A stretch of 64,000 bases of DNA from Pseudomonas sp. J452 (GTDB lineage: Bacteria > Pseudomonadota > Gammaproteobacteria > Pseudomonadales > Pseudomonadaceae): contig NZ_CP088294.1 of the NCBI RefSeq assembly GCF_024666525.1, forward strand, positions 930,001 through 994,000, given 5' to 3'. This document shows, one piece after another, positions 1 to 11,750 of this stretch. Numbering within the stretch: the first letter of the stretch is position 1; each line of letters begins with the position of its first letter. The notes below the pieces were generated by a model, which had not been told where the DNA came from, ran no database searches, and saw only the letters and a list, made by a program, of their open reading frames with translations. Position numbers and translations under genes: made by a program.

Positions 1-2321
<2,321 letters not shown>

Positions 2322-2343
2322 ACCGACTCCAATCATTCTTTTC

Positions 2344-3225
2344 TTAGCCCTTGCGGGTAAACGCCAGCACACGCTCGTCGGCCACCGGAACCAGATCCGG
2401 GTGTTGCCAACCAACCACTTCCCCCACCCCGACGACCAGCAACCCCCCAGGCGCCAGGCGTTCGGCCAGGCGGTTGAGGATTTCGCGGCGCCGCCAGCGG
2501 CGGAAATAGATCAGCATGTTCTGACAGAAGATAACGTCCATGCCGGACAGGGGCGCCTTGCCCAGTTCCAGCACATTCAATCTGGCGAAACAGATACGTG
2601 CCGCCAGATCCGGCACTACCTTGAAGCGTCCATCAACCTCGGTAGCGAAGTAGCGCTCACAGAGGTCTGCATCCATTTGTTCCAGCTTGCGCGCGCCGTA
2701 CAGCGCTTCGCGAGCTTTGCTCAGCGCATTCAGGCTGATATCTGTGCCCGTCACGCCGAACTGCTGCGCACTCTCGGTCTCACGCAGCACCTCGGCCGCG
2801 CAGATGGCCATCGAGTAAGGCTCTTCGCCGCTCGAGCAACCCACGCTCCAGAGTGCCCAGGGCTGTTGCTGTTGATCAGTGGCCAAACGGCCGCGCAAAT
2901 AACTGTCGAGTACGTCGAAGGAGGGCCGGTGCCGGAAGAAGCGCGTCTCCTGCACGGTCAGACGATCCAGCAGGGTCGACCACTCCACCGCACCCCGCGG
3001 GCCATCGGTGACCATGCGGAAGTAACTGGCGTAGTCGGCAACCTCCAGCTCTCGCATGCGCGCGCTCAGGTTGGTCTGCAGAAATGCCCGCCGCTGTTCG
3101 TTGATCACCACGCCCGTGCGCTCTTCGAGCAGGGCCTGCCAGTCACGAAACTCCGCCTGTGACATATCGGCCAGGGGTTTCAAGGCCCAGACGCCGCTTG
3201 GCTGCATGCCGTGCCCCTCGCTCAT
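2344..3225 (-). CDS. pilK: PilK, CheR-type chemoreceptor methyltransferase
   Basis: A 293-residue CheR-family S-adenosylmethionine-dependent methyltransferase, expected to methylate glutamates of the chemoreceptor PilJ. The N-terminal CheR helical domain covers roughly residues 20-90; the SAM-binding fold follows, with the motif WSVGCSSGEEPYSMA around residues 125-140 and FCQNMLIYF around 235-243. It lies between pilJ and chpA on the same strand, 50 bases after pilJ. The second ATG (3207) is preceded by GAGGGG at good spacing and may be the true start, which would shorten the protein by six residues. Length matches the P. aeruginosa protein (about 291). Confidence 0.93.
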   Translation of the reverse strand: MSEGHGMQPSGVWALKPLADMSQAEFRDWQALLEERTGVVINEQRRAFLQTNLSARMRELEVADYASYFRMVTDGPRGAVEWSTLLDRLTVQETRFFRHRPSFDVLDSYLRGRLATDQQQQPWALWSVGCSSGEEPYSMAICAAEVLRETESAQQFGVTGTDISLNALSKAREALYGARKLEQMDADLCERYFATEVDGRFKVVPDLAARICFARLNVLELGKAPLSGMDVIFCQNMLIYFRRWRRREILNRLAERLAPGGLLVVGVGEVVGWQHPDLVPVADERVLAFTRKG

Positions 3226-3275
3226 GGCCGGGAACCCTGGGCAGCGACCCTCTCAGGCCGCTGCGCCTCCGTTGA

Positions 3276-5318
3276 TCAGACCTGACCGTCCGGCAGGGTG
3301 AAGCCGGACACCGACTTACGCATCTCGCTGGCCATCTTGGCCAGGTTACCAATGCTCTTGGCGGTGGCAGTGGTACCGGCGGAGGTCTGCGAGGTGATCT
3401 CCTGGATCACGTTCATGGTGTTGGAGATATGACCGGCCGAAGAGGCCTGCTGACGAGCGGCGTTGGAGATGTTCTGGATCAGGGCCGCGAGGGTCTTGGA
3501 TACCTTCTCGATCTCTTCCAGGGCCACACCGGCGTCCTGCGCCAGGCGGGCACCGCGCACCACTTCGGAAGTCGTCTGCTCCATGGAGATTACGGCTTCG
3601 TTGGTGTCGGTCTGAATCGTTTTAACCAGTGCCTCGATCTGCTTGGTCGCCGCCGAGGAACGTTCTGCGAGGCGTTGTACTTCGTCCGCTACCACGGCGA
3701 AGCCGCGACCCGCGTCACCGGCCATGGAGGCCTGGATCGCGGCGTTCAGGGCGAGGATGTTGGTCTGGTCAGCAATGTCGTTAATCAGGCTAACGATGTC
3801 ACCGATCTCCTGGGACGATTCACCGAGGCGTTTGATCCGCTTCGAGGTGTCCTGGATCTGCTCACGGATGTTATCCATGCCGGTGATGGTGTTGTGTACG
3901 ACTTCGTTGCCCTTGTTGGCGATGGCTACGGAACGTTCCGCTACCGCGGAGGATTCCGAGGCGTTCGCCGATACCTGGTCAATCGACACGGCCATTTCGT
4001 TGATGGCCGCGGAAGCACCGGCGATCTCCTGGGCCTGGTGTTCGGAAGCCTCGGCCAGGTGCATTGCCGTGGCCTGGGTTTCCTGGGCGGCGGCGGCCAC
4101 CTGAACAGCAGTCGAGTTGATCGTCACTACCAGATCACGCAGCTGGTCGATCGAGTAGTTGATGGAGTCGGCGATGGCACCGGTGAAGTCCTCGGTTACC
4201 GTCGCTGCTACCGTCAAGTCACCGTCGGCGAGGTCGGCGATTTCGTCGAGCAGACGCAGAATGGCGGACTGGTTACGTTCGTTCTTCTCGGCGGTCGAGG
4301 CCAGACGGCGGTTGGTTTCCCGCACCATCACCAGACCGATCAGGATGATCGAAGCCAATGCCAGAGCGCCCAGCACATAACCGGCCAGGGTATTGAAGTA
4401 GCGCCCGCTGGCCAGGTTCTCGAGCCCGCCGGTCAGACCGGAGGCTTTGTCCAGCAGGGTCTGCGACTCGCTGAAGATGGTGCTGGCGGATTCGCGGACC
4501 TGGAACAGTTCCGGGGAAGTTTCCAGAATCTCGTCCACCGAACCGGAGACGAACTGGAACAGCTCGGAAATCTCGGCCAGACGCTCGAGAGCATCCGGGT
4601 CGGTGACCTGGGAGATTTCCATGGCGGCGTTGCCTTCGGTCATCGCCTTGAGTACGCGACCGAACAGGCTGGCATCACGACCGAACATGTCGGCGGCCTG
4701 CACCGAATCATCGTCACCGGCCAGTACCTTGTTCACCGAACCGAGGATACGTTCGGCCAGCAGCGACTGACGCTGGGCCACGGATACCTGGGCTGCCGGT
4801 GCACCGCTCTGCAGCAGGATGTCGACGACTTCTTCGTACTCGACCTGCAGCTGCGGAATGGTTTCCGCCAGGGTCGCGGCTACCTGGTGCAGCGAGAGTA
4901 CGGTCTGTTCGCTGGCCAGAATGGCGTCGGCGTTCTTACGCAGGCTGTCCCAGTCTTTCTGCACCGCATCCATATCCGCCTGCATCGAGGCCGGGGCGGG
5001 AGGCAGGCCAGTCGCTTCGTTACCCTCGGTAAGGAAGCTCCAGCGCTCCTGGAAGCCGTTGCGCGCCTCTTTCAGCAGCGGGAAGGCCTCGGCCTTACCG
5101 GTTGCCGCTTCGGTGGCGTTCTTCGCAATACGCTGGGACAGAACACGCAGCTCACCGGCGTGGCTGATGTATTCCTTGTCGTAGTTCGACTGGGTGTTGA
5201 GATAGGCGAAGTTGGCGAACAACAACACGATGGAAATGATCAGGACGATGAACAGTCCGGCGATCAGCGTGTTACTGCGCACACCTGCCAAAAGATTGCC
5301 TGCATTGATTTTTTTCAT
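3276..5318 (-). CDS. pilJ: PilJ, methyl-accepting chemoreceptor of the Pil-Chp system
   Basis: A 680-residue inner-membrane chemoreceptor that feeds the Pil-Chp kinase and responds to surface contact or pilus signals. The start at 5318 (MKKINAGN) gives the family length (about 682) and puts the first membrane segment at residues 13-35; a second segment lies near 305-330 after a periplasmic sensing domain, then HAMP-like and signalling helices. The cytoplasmic hairpin carries [20 protein letters not shown], with NAAI and [11 protein letters not shown] close to the MCP consensus. It is followed by pilK and preceded by pilI with an 84-base gap that holds no other gene. Confidence 0.95.
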   Translation of the reverse strand: MKKINAGNLLAGVRSNTLIAGLFIVLIISIVLLFANFAYLNTQSNYDKEYISHAGELRVLSQRIAKNATEAATGKAEAFPLLKEARNGFQERWSFLTEGNEATGLPPAPASMQADMDAVQKDWDSLRKNADAILASEQTVLSLHQVAATLAETIPQLQVEYEEVVDILLQSGAPAAQVSVAQRQSLLAERILGSVNKVLAGDDDSVQAADMFGRDASLFGRVLKAMTEGNAAMEISQVTDPDALERLAEISELFQFVSGSVDEILETSPELFQVRESASTIFSESQTLLDKASGLTGGLENLASGRYFNTLAGYVLGALALASIILIGLVMVRETNRRLASTAEKNERNQSAILRLLDEIADLADGDLTVAATVTEDFTGAIADSINYSIDQLRDLVVTINSTAVQVAAAAQETQATAMHLAEASEHQAQEIAGASAAINEMAVSIDQVSANASESSAVAERSVAIANKGNEVVHNTITGMDNIREQIQDTSKRIKRLGESSQEIGDIVSLINDIADQTNILALNAAIQASMAGDAGRGFAVVADEVQRLAERSSAATKQIEALVKTIQTDTNEAVISMEQTTSEVVRGARLAQDAGVALEEIEKVSKTLAALIQNISNAARQQASSAGHISNTMNVIQEITSQTSAGTTATAKSIGNLAKMASEMRKSVSGFTLPDGQV

Positions 5319-5402
5319 TATCTGGCCCCCGCCTGGACCGACCGCACTACGGTTCCCATGTAACGCCAAAAGGCCGGCAAATGCCGACCCAACCGAAAAA
5401 CT

Positions 5403-5939
5403 TTAGATCGCCACGGCAAGGAAGTCGTGATGCTGAGCCAGCGCATGCGGGCTAAACACCAGCCAGGGCTGTTCGCGCTGGAAGACACCGTGGATAAAAG
5501 GCTGAATTACCGCTTCGAGCGGTGGCAACTGCTCGGAGAAGGTATCCACCGGAAAGTGCTGCATGCCGAACACTTCGTCGACCGTCAGCCCGGCGAACAC
5601 TTCCTGGTGGTCCACCACCAGGACGCGCCGCTGCTTGCGCAGCGGCGACAGTTCGGAACCAAAGAAACCGCACAGATCCATGACCGGCAACAGCCGGCCA
5701 CGTACGTTGGCAACGCCTTTGACCCAATGTTTCACGCCCGGTAACAAGGTGTGCCGCGGCTCATGCAGGACTTCACCGATTTCGCCCATGGGCGCCACGA
5801 AGTAGCGCTCACCCATGCGAAAACCAATGCCACTCCAGGTCTGTACCGCCTGCTGCTGCGACGGCAAGCCAGCCGCCAGCAACCGACAGCGCTGATCGAT
5901 TTGCACGAGGAGCTGGAAGGGGGATTGTGCGTCCGACAT
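5403..5939 (-). CDS. pilI: PilI, CheW-like coupling protein
   Basis: A 178-residue CheW-domain protein that should couple the receptor PilJ to the kinase ChpA in the cytoplasm. Visible CheW features include a GIGFRMGERYFVAPMGEIGEVL segment around residues 33-54 and the core strand VANVRGRLLPVMDL around 71-84, which matches the conserved NlRGxilPvidL motif of CheW. Length equals the P. aeruginosa protein. It sits between pilH and pilJ on the same strand and is probably cotranscribed with them. Confidence 0.94.
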   Translation of the reverse strand: MSDAQSPFQLLVQIDQRCRLLAAGLPSQQQAVQTWSGIGFRMGERYFVAPMGEIGEVLHEPRHTLLPGVKHWVKGVANVRGRLLPVMDLCGFFGSELSPLRKQRRVLVVDHQEVFAGLTVDEVFGMQHFPVDTFSEQLPPLEAVIQPFIHGVFQREQPWLVFSPHALAQHHDFLAVAI

Positions 5940-5988
5940 GCCGGCCTTGGCCTTTTCTTGTTATTGGGCTCTACGCACTGTCACGGTC

Positions 5989-6354
5989 TCAGCCGGCCAG
6001 TACCGCATTCAGAGTTTTCATCAGCGTGTCTTCGTCAACCGGCTTGGTCAGGTAGTCACGCGCACCCTGGCGCTTGCCCCAGACCTTGTCGGTCTCCTGA
6101 TCCTTGGTGGTGACGATGATCACCGGGATGTGGCTGGTATCCGCATCCTTGGTCAGCTGACGGGTGGCCTGGAAGCCATTAAGCCCCGGCATGACGATGT
6201 CCATCAGCACAGCATCGGGTTTTTCCTGACGGGCCAAGGCAACGCCATCGGCACCGTTTTCCGCCTTGAGCACCTGATGACCATGCTTTTCCAGCATGGC
6301 AGTCAGTTTGTACATTTCAGTCGGAGAGTCATCAACAATCAAAATACGAGCCAT
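5989..6354 (-). CDS. pilH: PilH, CheY-like response regulator
   Basis: A stand-alone receiver domain of 121 residues. The start at 6354 (MARILIVDD) is preferred over an ATG four codons upstream because it gives the exact family length. Acidic pocket residues are in ILIVDDSP (Asp 8-9), the phospho-acceptor Asp is in VLMDIVMPG (about residue 52), and the conserved Lys is in YLTKP (about 103). In P. aeruginosa PilH acts as a phosphate sink and favours pilus retraction through PilT; that role is family knowledge. It lies 45 bases after pilG. Confidence 0.95.
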   Translation of the reverse strand: MARILIVDDSPTEMYKLTAMLEKHGHQVLKAENGADGVALARQEKPDAVLMDIVMPGLNGFQATRQLTKDADTSHIPVIIVTTKDQETDKVWGKRQGARDYLTKPVDEDTLMKTLNAVLAG

Positions 6355-6399
6355 GGAGTTCCCCATACGGAATAGGCTTCACCGGCTTGTGGCCGGAAA

Positions 6400-6807
6400 T
6401 CAGGAGGCTTGCTCCACCGGAACGAAGTCGGGGACATGCGTCTTGATGGCACCGAGCAGCTCTTCCTTGCTGAAGGGCTTGGTCAGGTACTGGTCGGAGC
6501 CAACGATTCGGCCCTTGGCCTTGTCGAACAGACCGTCCTTGGAGGACAGCATGATCACCGGGGTGGATTTGAAAGCACTGTTGTTCTTGATCAGGGCGCA
6601 GGTCTGATAGCCATCGAGCCGCGGCATCATGATGTCGACGAAAATGATGCTCGGGTGAGTATCGGCGATCTTGGCCAGTGCATCAAAGCCATCAACAGCC
6701 GTGATGACTTCGCATCCGACTTTTTTCAGTAGAGTTTCAGCGGTGCGACGAATCGTCTTCGAATCGTCGATCACCATGACCTTCAAACCCTCGGAATGCT
6801 GTTCCAT
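6400..6807 (-). CDS. pilG: PilG, CheY-like response regulator
   Basis: A stand-alone receiver domain of 135 residues, the first gene of the Pil-Chp operon. The start MEQHSEGLKVMVIDD at 6807 gives the family length; an in-frame ATG ten codons upstream is less likely. Acidic residues VIDDSK, phospho-acceptor in IIFVDIMMPRLDGY and Lys in YLTKPFSKEE are all present. PilG is reported to promote pilus extension and cAMP signalling. A plausible sigma-70 -10 box, TATAAC on the minus strand at 6847-6852, lies about 40 bases upstream; no clear -35 is seen. The gene is divergent from gshB. Confidence 0.95.
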   Translation of the reverse strand: MEQHSEGLKVMVIDDSKTIRRTAETLLKKVGCEVITAVDGFDALAKIADTHPSIIFVDIMMPRLDGYQTCALIKNNSAFKSTPVIMLSSKDGLFDKAKGRIVGSDQYLTKPFSKEELLGAIKTHVPDFVPVEQAS

Positions 6808-7049
6808 GTCTGCCCTACCATCGCCTCGGTGAGTCATTATTCTTACGTTATACAGTGTGCCTGAGGCCCTGCCACCGACGGGCTGCGACCCAATCGTCGG
6901 GCCTTTTTAGCACACTCTCCAGATGCAATCTATAAGCCCCGTCTTTACCGGGTTTCCCTTGACCGGCAGGGCCACCAGCGCCACCCTTGCGCATCTCAGT
7001 ATGGCCGCCCTGGCCTATTTGCCGGATTAATTTGCGGAGGTTTGCCCCG

Positions 7050-8021
7050 ATGAGCGTGCGCCTGGGGATCGTCATGGATCCTATCGACCAGATCAGCTTC
7101 AAGAAGGACAGTTCGCTGGCCATGCTTCTGGCCGCCCAGGCCCGCGGCTGGTCGCTGTTCTATATGGAGCAGAAAGATCTCTATCAGAACGCTGGCGAAG
7201 CCCGCGGTCGGATGTCACCGCTGCGCGTCTTCGACAATCCACAAAAATGGTTCGAGCTGGATACCGAACAGGATAGCCCGTTGCGCGAGCTGGACGTGAT
7301 CCTGATGCGCAAGGACCCGCCCTTCGACAACGAGTTCGTCTATTCCACCTACTTGCTGGAACAGGCCGAACGCGCCGGCGTGCTGATCGTCAACCGCCCG
7401 CAGAGCCTGCGTGACTGCAACGAAAAGCTGTTCGCTACCCAGTTCCCCCACTGCATGCCACCGACCCTGGTCAGCCGCAGGTCGGACATTCTGCGCGAGT
7501 TTGCCGAAGCGCAGCGTGACATCATTCTCAAACCCCTGGATGGCATGGGCGGCGCCTCGATCTTTCGCCACCGCGCCGGCGACCCCAACCTTTCGGTGAT
7601 CCTGGAAACCCTCACCGCCCACGGCACCCAGCAGTGCATGGCGCAGGGCTACCTGCCCGGGATCAAGGATGGCGACAAGCGCATCCTGATGATCGACGGC
7701 GAGCCGATCCCCTACTGCCTGGCGCGTATCCCGGCGCAGGGCGAGACCCGGGGCAACCTGGCCGCCGGCGGCACCGGCGAAGCCCGCCCACTGACCGAAC
7801 GCGATCGCTGGATCGCCGCCCAGGTGGGCCCTGTGCTGCGCGAGAAGGGCCTGCTGTTCGTCGGCCTGGACGTGATCGGCGAACACCTCACCGAGATCAA
7901 CGTGACCAGCCCGACCTGCATCCGCGAGATCGACAAGGCTTTCGACACCCGCATCGGCGAGCGCCTGATGGAGGCCATCGAAAACAAACTGCAAGCTGCC
8001 AAGTTCCAGCCACAAGCTTGA
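7050..8021 (+). CDS. gshB: Glutathione synthetase
   Basis: A 323-residue ATP-grasp ligase joining gamma-glutamylcysteine and glycine with ATP hydrolysis to make glutathione in the cytoplasm. The start MSVRLGIVMDPID at 7050 is supported by GCGGAGG immediately upstream. The N-terminal substrate domain has VRLGIVMDPI; the ATP-grasp part has DIILKPLDGMGGASIFR (about 152-168), GDKRILMIDGEPIPYCLAR (about 210-228) and the metal-binding end LTEINVTSPTCIREID (about 281-296). It is divergent from pilG and followed by tonB3 88 bases downstream, as in P. aeruginosa. Confidence 0.97.
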   Translation: MSVRLGIVMDPIDQISFKKDSSLAMLLAAQARGWSLFYMEQKDLYQNAGEARGRMSPLRVFDNPQKWFELDTEQDSPLRELDVILMRKDPPFDNEFVYSTYLLEQAERAGVLIVNRPQSLRDCNEKLFATQFPHCMPPTLVSRRSDILREFAEAQRDIILKPLDGMGGASIFRHRAGDPNLSVILETLTAHGTQQCMAQGYLPGIKDGDKRILMIDGEPIPYCLARIPAQGETRGNLAAGGTGEARPLTERDRWIAAQVGPVLREKGLLFVGLDVIGEHLTEINVTSPTCIREIDKAFDTRIGERLMEAIENKLQAAKFQPQA

Positions 8022-8108
8022 TCCAGCTAACAGCTTGGGACGCAAGACTTGCAGCGTGAAGCGCGAAGTCGGCAGACTGCGCGGCAATCCGCTGCCCGCC
8101 GAAAGTCG

Positions 8109-9005
8109 ATGAACGCTGCCACGCTCCCACCCCAATTGCCCAGCACCAGCGTCCGCCCCGCGGATCGCCTGGGCTTTACCCTGCTCATCGCGACCATCCT
8201 GCACCTGGCCGTGATCCTCGGCGTCAGCTTCACCCTGGCCAAACCCGGCACGCTGAGCAAGAGCCTGGAAATCACCCTCTCCACCTTCAAGAGCGAAGAG
8301 AAGCCCAAGGACGCGGATTACCTGGCGCAAAACAACCAGCAGGGCAGCGGCACCCTGGAGCACAAGGCCGCGCCGAAGACCACCGAACAGGCCGTCTTTC
8401 AGGACACCCAGGTCAAGCGAGTCACCCCGCCCAGCGCACCGCCCCAGGCGCAGCGCCAGGAAGCCGCACCCAAGGCTGCCATCGCCACACGCAGCCCGCA
8501 GCAGCAGAAGACACCAGTCAAGCGCGAGAAGGAAAAGCCCGTACGAGAAGCCCCCGCAGCACCTGTGTTCGATTCTGAGCAGCTGTCCGCGGAGATCGCC
8601 AGCCTACAGGCGGAGCTGGCGCAGGACATACAGGAATACGCCAAGCGCCCGAAGATCCATCGCCTGAATACTGCCTCGACCATGCGCGACAAAGGCGCTT
8701 GGTACAAGGATGAATGGCGCAAAAAGATCGAGCGGGTCGGCAACCTGAATTATCCGGAAGAGGCCCGGCGCAAAAAGATCTATGGATCATTGATACTCAT
8801 GGTTGCAGTGAATCGTGACGGCACAATCAACGACCTCCAAATTGTTGAATCGTCTGGTCAGCCGGCACTCGATGAAGCCGCCAAGCGCATCGTGCGCCTT
8901 GCAGCGCCCTTCGCCCCCTTTACTGGCGATATGGCGGAGTTCGATATCGTACAAATCACTCGCACCTGGCGCTTTGAGCGCAGCGACCGTCTGTCGAGCA
9001 ACTAG
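8109..9005 (+). CDS. tonB3: TonB-family energy transducer (TonB3-like)
   Basis: A 298-residue TonB-family protein. An N-terminal membrane anchor (about residues 18-40, LGFTLLIATILHLAVILGVSF) is followed by a charged, Lys/Pro/Gln-rich periplasm-spanning region (about 60-180) and a C-terminal TonB domain with YPEEARRKKIYGSLILMVAV near 218-237. TonB proteins pass inner-membrane proton-motive energy to outer-membrane receptors. The start MNAATLPPQ at 8109 avoids an upstream extension with no membrane logic. Between gshB and algH, this is the position of P. aeruginosa tonB3 (PA0406), which was linked to twitching motility rather than to siderophore uptake; no exbB/exbD lie nearby. The pilus link here is inferred from synteny. 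Confidence 0.9.
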   Translation: MNAATLPPQLPSTSVRPADRLGFTLLIATILHLAVILGVSFTLAKPGTLSKSLEITLSTFKSEEKPKDADYLAQNNQQGSGTLEHKAAPKTTEQAVFQDTQVKRVTPPSAPPQAQRQEAAPKAAIATRSPQQQKTPVKREKEKPVREAPAAPVFDSEQLSAEIASLQAELAQDIQEYAKRPKIHRLNTASTMRDKGAWYKDEWRKKIERVGNLNYPEEARRKKIYGSLILMVAVNRDGTINDLQIVESSGQPALDEAAKRIVRLAAPFAPFTGDMAEFDIVQITRTWRFERSDRLSSN

Positions 9006-9015
9006 TGGCTTGCCC

Positions 9016-9081
9016 GTAGGAGCGAGCTCTGCTCGCGAACCCAGGCCCGTCAAGGCTTTGCGAGCAGAGCTCGCTCCTACA
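9016..9081. repeat. REP palindrome pair between tonB3 and algH
   Basis: Two facing copies of a Pseudomonas REP-type element: GTAGGAGCGAGCTCTGCTCG on the left and its near-exact reverse complement GAGCAGAGCTCGCTCCTAC on the right, separated by about 20 bases. The folded hairpin would sit just after the tonB3 stop codon and could stabilise the mRNA end or end transcription. Confidence 0.85.
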
Positions 9082-9131
9082 GACCTTGCCTGCTGCTTGA
9101 AGCCCGTCGTCTTAAGGTCGAAACTAGCCCC

Positions 9132-9701
9132 ATGAAGAATTCCGCGCCCAGCTACCTCAAGCACCACTTCCTGATCGCCATGCCGCACATGGCCGATCCG
9201 AACTTCGCGCAGACCGTCACCTACCTGGTCGAACACAACGATCAGGGCGCCATGGGCCTGGTGATCAACCGGCCGAATGACCTCAGCCTGGCCGACGTAC
9301 TCGAACAATTGCGCCCGGACGAAGAGCCGCCGCTGCGCTGCCAGAGCCTGCCGATCTTCGCCGGCGGCCCGGTACAGACTGACCGCGGCTTCGTCCTGCA
9401 CCCGAGCGGACAGACCTTCCAGGCCACTCTCGAACTGGGCGAGCTGGCCCTGTCGACCTCGCAGGATGTGCTGTTCGCCATCGCCGACGGCACTGGCCCG
9501 CAACAGCACCTGATCACCCTCGGCTACGCCGGCTGGGAAGCCGGTCAGCTGGAAGCCGAACTGGTCGACAATGCGTGGCTGACCTGCCCGGCCGCTGCCG
9601 ACATCCTCTTCGACCTGCCCTTCGACCAGCGCCTGGCCGCCGCTGCCGCCCGCCTCGGGGTCAACCTGAGCCTGCTCAGCGCCCAGGCCGGCCACGCATG
9701 A
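9132..9701 (+). CDS. algH: AlgH / YqgE, UPF0301 family protein
   Basis: A 189-residue protein of the UPF0301 (YqgE/AlgH) family, recognised by HHFLIAMPHMADPNFAQTVTYLVEHN near the N-terminus, GAMGLVINRP (about 39-48) and GYAGWEAGQLEAEL (about 132-145). The family's biochemical activity is not established; in P. aeruginosa AlgH was named for an effect on alginate. The stop overlaps the start of ruvX by four bases (ATGA), so the two are translationally coupled, a pairing conserved in many proteobacteria. Confidence 0.95.
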   Translation: MKNSAPSYLKHHFLIAMPHMADPNFAQTVTYLVEHNDQGAMGLVINRPNDLSLADVLEQLRPDEEPPLRCQSLPIFAGGPVQTDRGFVLHPSGQTFQATLELGELALSTSQDVLFAIADGTGPQQHLITLGYAGWEAGQLEAELVDNAWLTCPAAADILFDLPFDQRLAAAAARLGVNLSLLSAQAGHA

Positions 9702-10135
9702 GCAATCCGGACAAACCGCTGCGCCTGCTGCTCGGCTTCGATTACGGCAGCAAGCAGATCGGCGTCGCCGTCGGCCAGGTGATCACCGGCCAGGCCCGCG
9801 AGCTGTGCGTGCTCAAGGCGCAGAACGGCGTCCCCGACTGGCAGAAAGTCGAAGCATTGATCAAGGAGTGGCAGCCGGACGCCATAGTCGTCGGCCTGCC
9901 GCTGAACATGGACGGCAGCCCGAGCGAGATGAGCGAACGTGCGGAGAAATTCGCCCGCCGCCTCAACGGCCGTTTCAACCTGCCGGTTCACACCCACGAC
10001 GAACGCCTGACCACCTACGAGGCCAAGGGCGAACGCATGGCCCAGGGCCAGCGCGGCGGCAGCTACCGGGACAACCCGGTCGACGCCCTGGCCGCGGCAC
10101 TACTGCTCGAAGGCTGGCTGGCCGAGCACCCGTGA
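9698..10135 (+). CDS. ruvX: RuvX / YqgF, RNase H-fold Holliday junction resolvase-like protein
   Basis: A 145-residue RNase H-like protein of the YqgF family, associated with 16S rRNA 5'-end processing and, in some species, Holliday-junction resolution. Key acidic motifs are LLGFDYGSKQIGVAVG (Asp near residue 15), IVVGLPLNMDGSPSEM (about 65-80) and DNPVDALAAALLLEGW near the C-terminus. The ATG at 9698 overlaps the algH stop (ATGA), which fixes the start. A longer in-frame reading inside algH is rejected. Confidence 0.95.
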   Translation: MSNPDKPLRLLLGFDYGSKQIGVAVGQVITGQARELCVLKAQNGVPDWQKVEALIKEWQPDAIVVGLPLNMDGSPSEMSERAEKFARRLNGRFNLPVHTHDERLTTYEAKGERMAQGQRGGSYRDNPVDALAAALLLEGWLAEHP

Positions 10136-10232
10136 CATCCTTTATTAAACGGCTTCGCGCGCATTTGGCGCAGTAATCGCCACGCGCTCGGCTATGTTGT
10201 GCCAACAGCTTCCATTTGCACGAGGATCGTCC

Positions 10233-10739
10233 ATGACCCTACCCAACCCCGCCGAACTGTTGCCGCGCATGGCCGCCGAGTTGCAGCAACTGCTGGCCAG
10301 TCGCGGCATCGAACAGGCCCACTTCATCGGCATCCGTACCGGCGGCGTGTGGGTCGCCGAGGCCCTGCTGGCGCAGCTGGGCCTGGACCAGCCGCTCGGC
10401 ACCCTTGACGTATCCTTCTACCGCGACGACTTCACCCGCAGCGGCCTGCACCCGCAGGTACGCCCGTCCGCGCTGCCGTTCGATATCGAAGACCAGCACC
10501 TGGTACTGATCGACGACGTGCTGATGAGCGGGCGCACCATCCGCGCCGCGCTCAACGAGCTGTTCGACTACGGCCGCCCGGCCAGCGTGACCCTGGTCAG
10601 CCTGCTCGACCTGAATGCCCGCGAGCTGCCGATCCATGCCGATGTGCTCGGCGCAACGCTCGCCCTGGCAGCCAACGAGCGGGTAAAATTGCTCGGCCCC
10701 GCGCCGCTCGCCCTCGAGCTGCAACGCCTTTCCGCCTAG
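10233..10739 (+). CDS. pyrR: PyrR, bifunctional regulator / uracil phosphoribosyltransferase-like
   Basis: A 168-residue phosphoribosyltransferase-fold protein. The PRPP-binding loop is [17 protein letters not shown] (about residues 91-107) and [16 protein letters not shown] lies near 30-45. In Gram-positive bacteria PyrR is an mRNA-binding attenuator; in pseudomonads it is reported to regulate pyrimidine genes, but the mechanism is less clear. The start at 10233 follows GAGGAT. It ends nine bases before pyrB and is probably cotranscribed with pyrB and pyrC'. Confidence 0.94.
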   Translation: MTLPNPAELLPRMAAELQQLLASRGIEQAHFIGIRTGGVWVAEALLAQLGLDQPLGTLDVSFYRDDFTRSGLHPQVRPSALPFDIEDQHLVLIDDVLMSGRTIRAALNELFDYGRPASVTLVSLLDLNARELPIHADVLGATLALAANERVKLLGPAPLALELQRLSA

Positions 10740-10748
10740 GAATCCCCC

Positions 10749-11750
10749 ATGCCTATCGACGCCAAGCGCTCGCTGCAGCTCAACGACCAGGGCCAGCTGC
10801 GCCACTTCCTCTCGCTCGACGGTCTGCCCCGCGAGCTGCTGACGGAAATCCTCGACACCGCCGACTCCTTCCTCGAAGTCGGCGCCCGCGCGGTGAAGAA
10901 AGTCCCGCTGCTGCGTGGCAAGACCGTGTGCAACGTGTTCTTCGAGAACTCCACGCGCACCCGCACCACCTTCGAACTGGCTGCCCAGCGCCTGTCCGCC
11001 GACGTGATCAGCCTCAACGTGTCGACCAGCTCGACCAGCAAGGGCGAGACCCTGTTCGACACCCTGCGCAACCTGGAAGCCATGGCCGCCGACATCTTCG
11101 TGGTACGGCATGCCGACTCCGGCGCGGCGCACTTCATCGCCGAGCACGTCTGCCCCAACCTGGCGATCATCAACGGTGGCGACGGCCGCCATGCGCACCC
11201 GACCCAGGGCATGCTCGACATGCTCACCATCCGTCGGCACAAGGGCGGTTTCGAAAACCTCTCGGTGGCGATCGTCGGCGACATCCTCCATTCGCGGGTA
11301 GCGCGCTCCAACATGCTCGCGCTGAAGACCTTGGGCTGCCCGGATATCCGCGTGATCGGGCCGAAGACCCTGCTGCCAATCGGCATCGAGCAGTACGGGG
11401 TGAAGGTCTACAGCGACCTCGCCAGCGGCCTCAAGGATGTCGACGTGGTAATCATGCTGCGCCTGCAGCGCGAGCGCATGCAGGGCGGCCTGCTGCCCAG
11501 CGAAGGCGAGTTCTACAAGCTATTCGGCCTCACCGAGCAGCGTCTCAAGCTGGCCAAGCCGGATGCCCTGGTGATGCACCCGGGGCCGATCAACCGCGGC
11601 GTGGAAATCGAATCGGCGGTGGCCGACGGCCCGCAGTCGGTGATCCTCAATCAGGTCACCTACGGCATCGCCATCCGCATGGCCGTGCTGTCCATGGCCA
11701 TGAGCGGCCAGACCGCCCAGCGTCAACTGAATGCCGAGGAGCAGAACTGA
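10749..11750 (+). CDS. pyrB: Aspartate carbamoyltransferase catalytic subunit
   Basis: A 333-residue aspartate transcarbamoylase: carbamoyl phosphate plus aspartate gives carbamoyl aspartate, the committed step of pyrimidine synthesis. The carbamoyl-phosphate loop is [16 protein letters not shown] (STRTRTTF at residues 68-75), and [16 protein letters not shown] (about 141-156) and [12 protein letters not shown] (about 275-286) are conserved. Pseudomonas ATCase forms a dodecamer with the inactive dihydroorotase homologue PyrC'; the next gene overlaps the stop by one base (TGATG), in keeping with co-assembly. No pyrI regulatory subunit is present. Confidence 0.97.
   Translation: MPIDAKRSLQLNDQGQLRHFLSLDGLPRELLTEILDTADSFLEVGARAVKKVPLLRGKTVCNVFFENSTRTRTTFELAAQRLSADVISLNVSTSSTSKGETLFDTLRNLEAMAADIFVVRHADSGAAHFIAEHVCPNLAIINGGDGRHAHPTQGMLDMLTIRRHKGGFENLSVAIVGDILHSRVARSNMLALKTLGCPDIRVIGPKTLLPIGIEQYGVKVYSDLASGLKDVDVVIMLRLQRERMQGGLLPSEGEFYKLFGLTEQRLKLAKPDALVMHPGPINRGVEIESAVADGPQSVILNQVTYGIAIRMAVLSMAMSGQTAQRQLNAEEQN

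Noticed and set aside
3429..5363. 644-codon open frame opposite pilJ
   Set aside because: It mirrors pilJ codon by codon on the other strand; the translation is Gly/Arg/Val/His-rich with no domain. Long antisense frames are expected in GC-rich genes.
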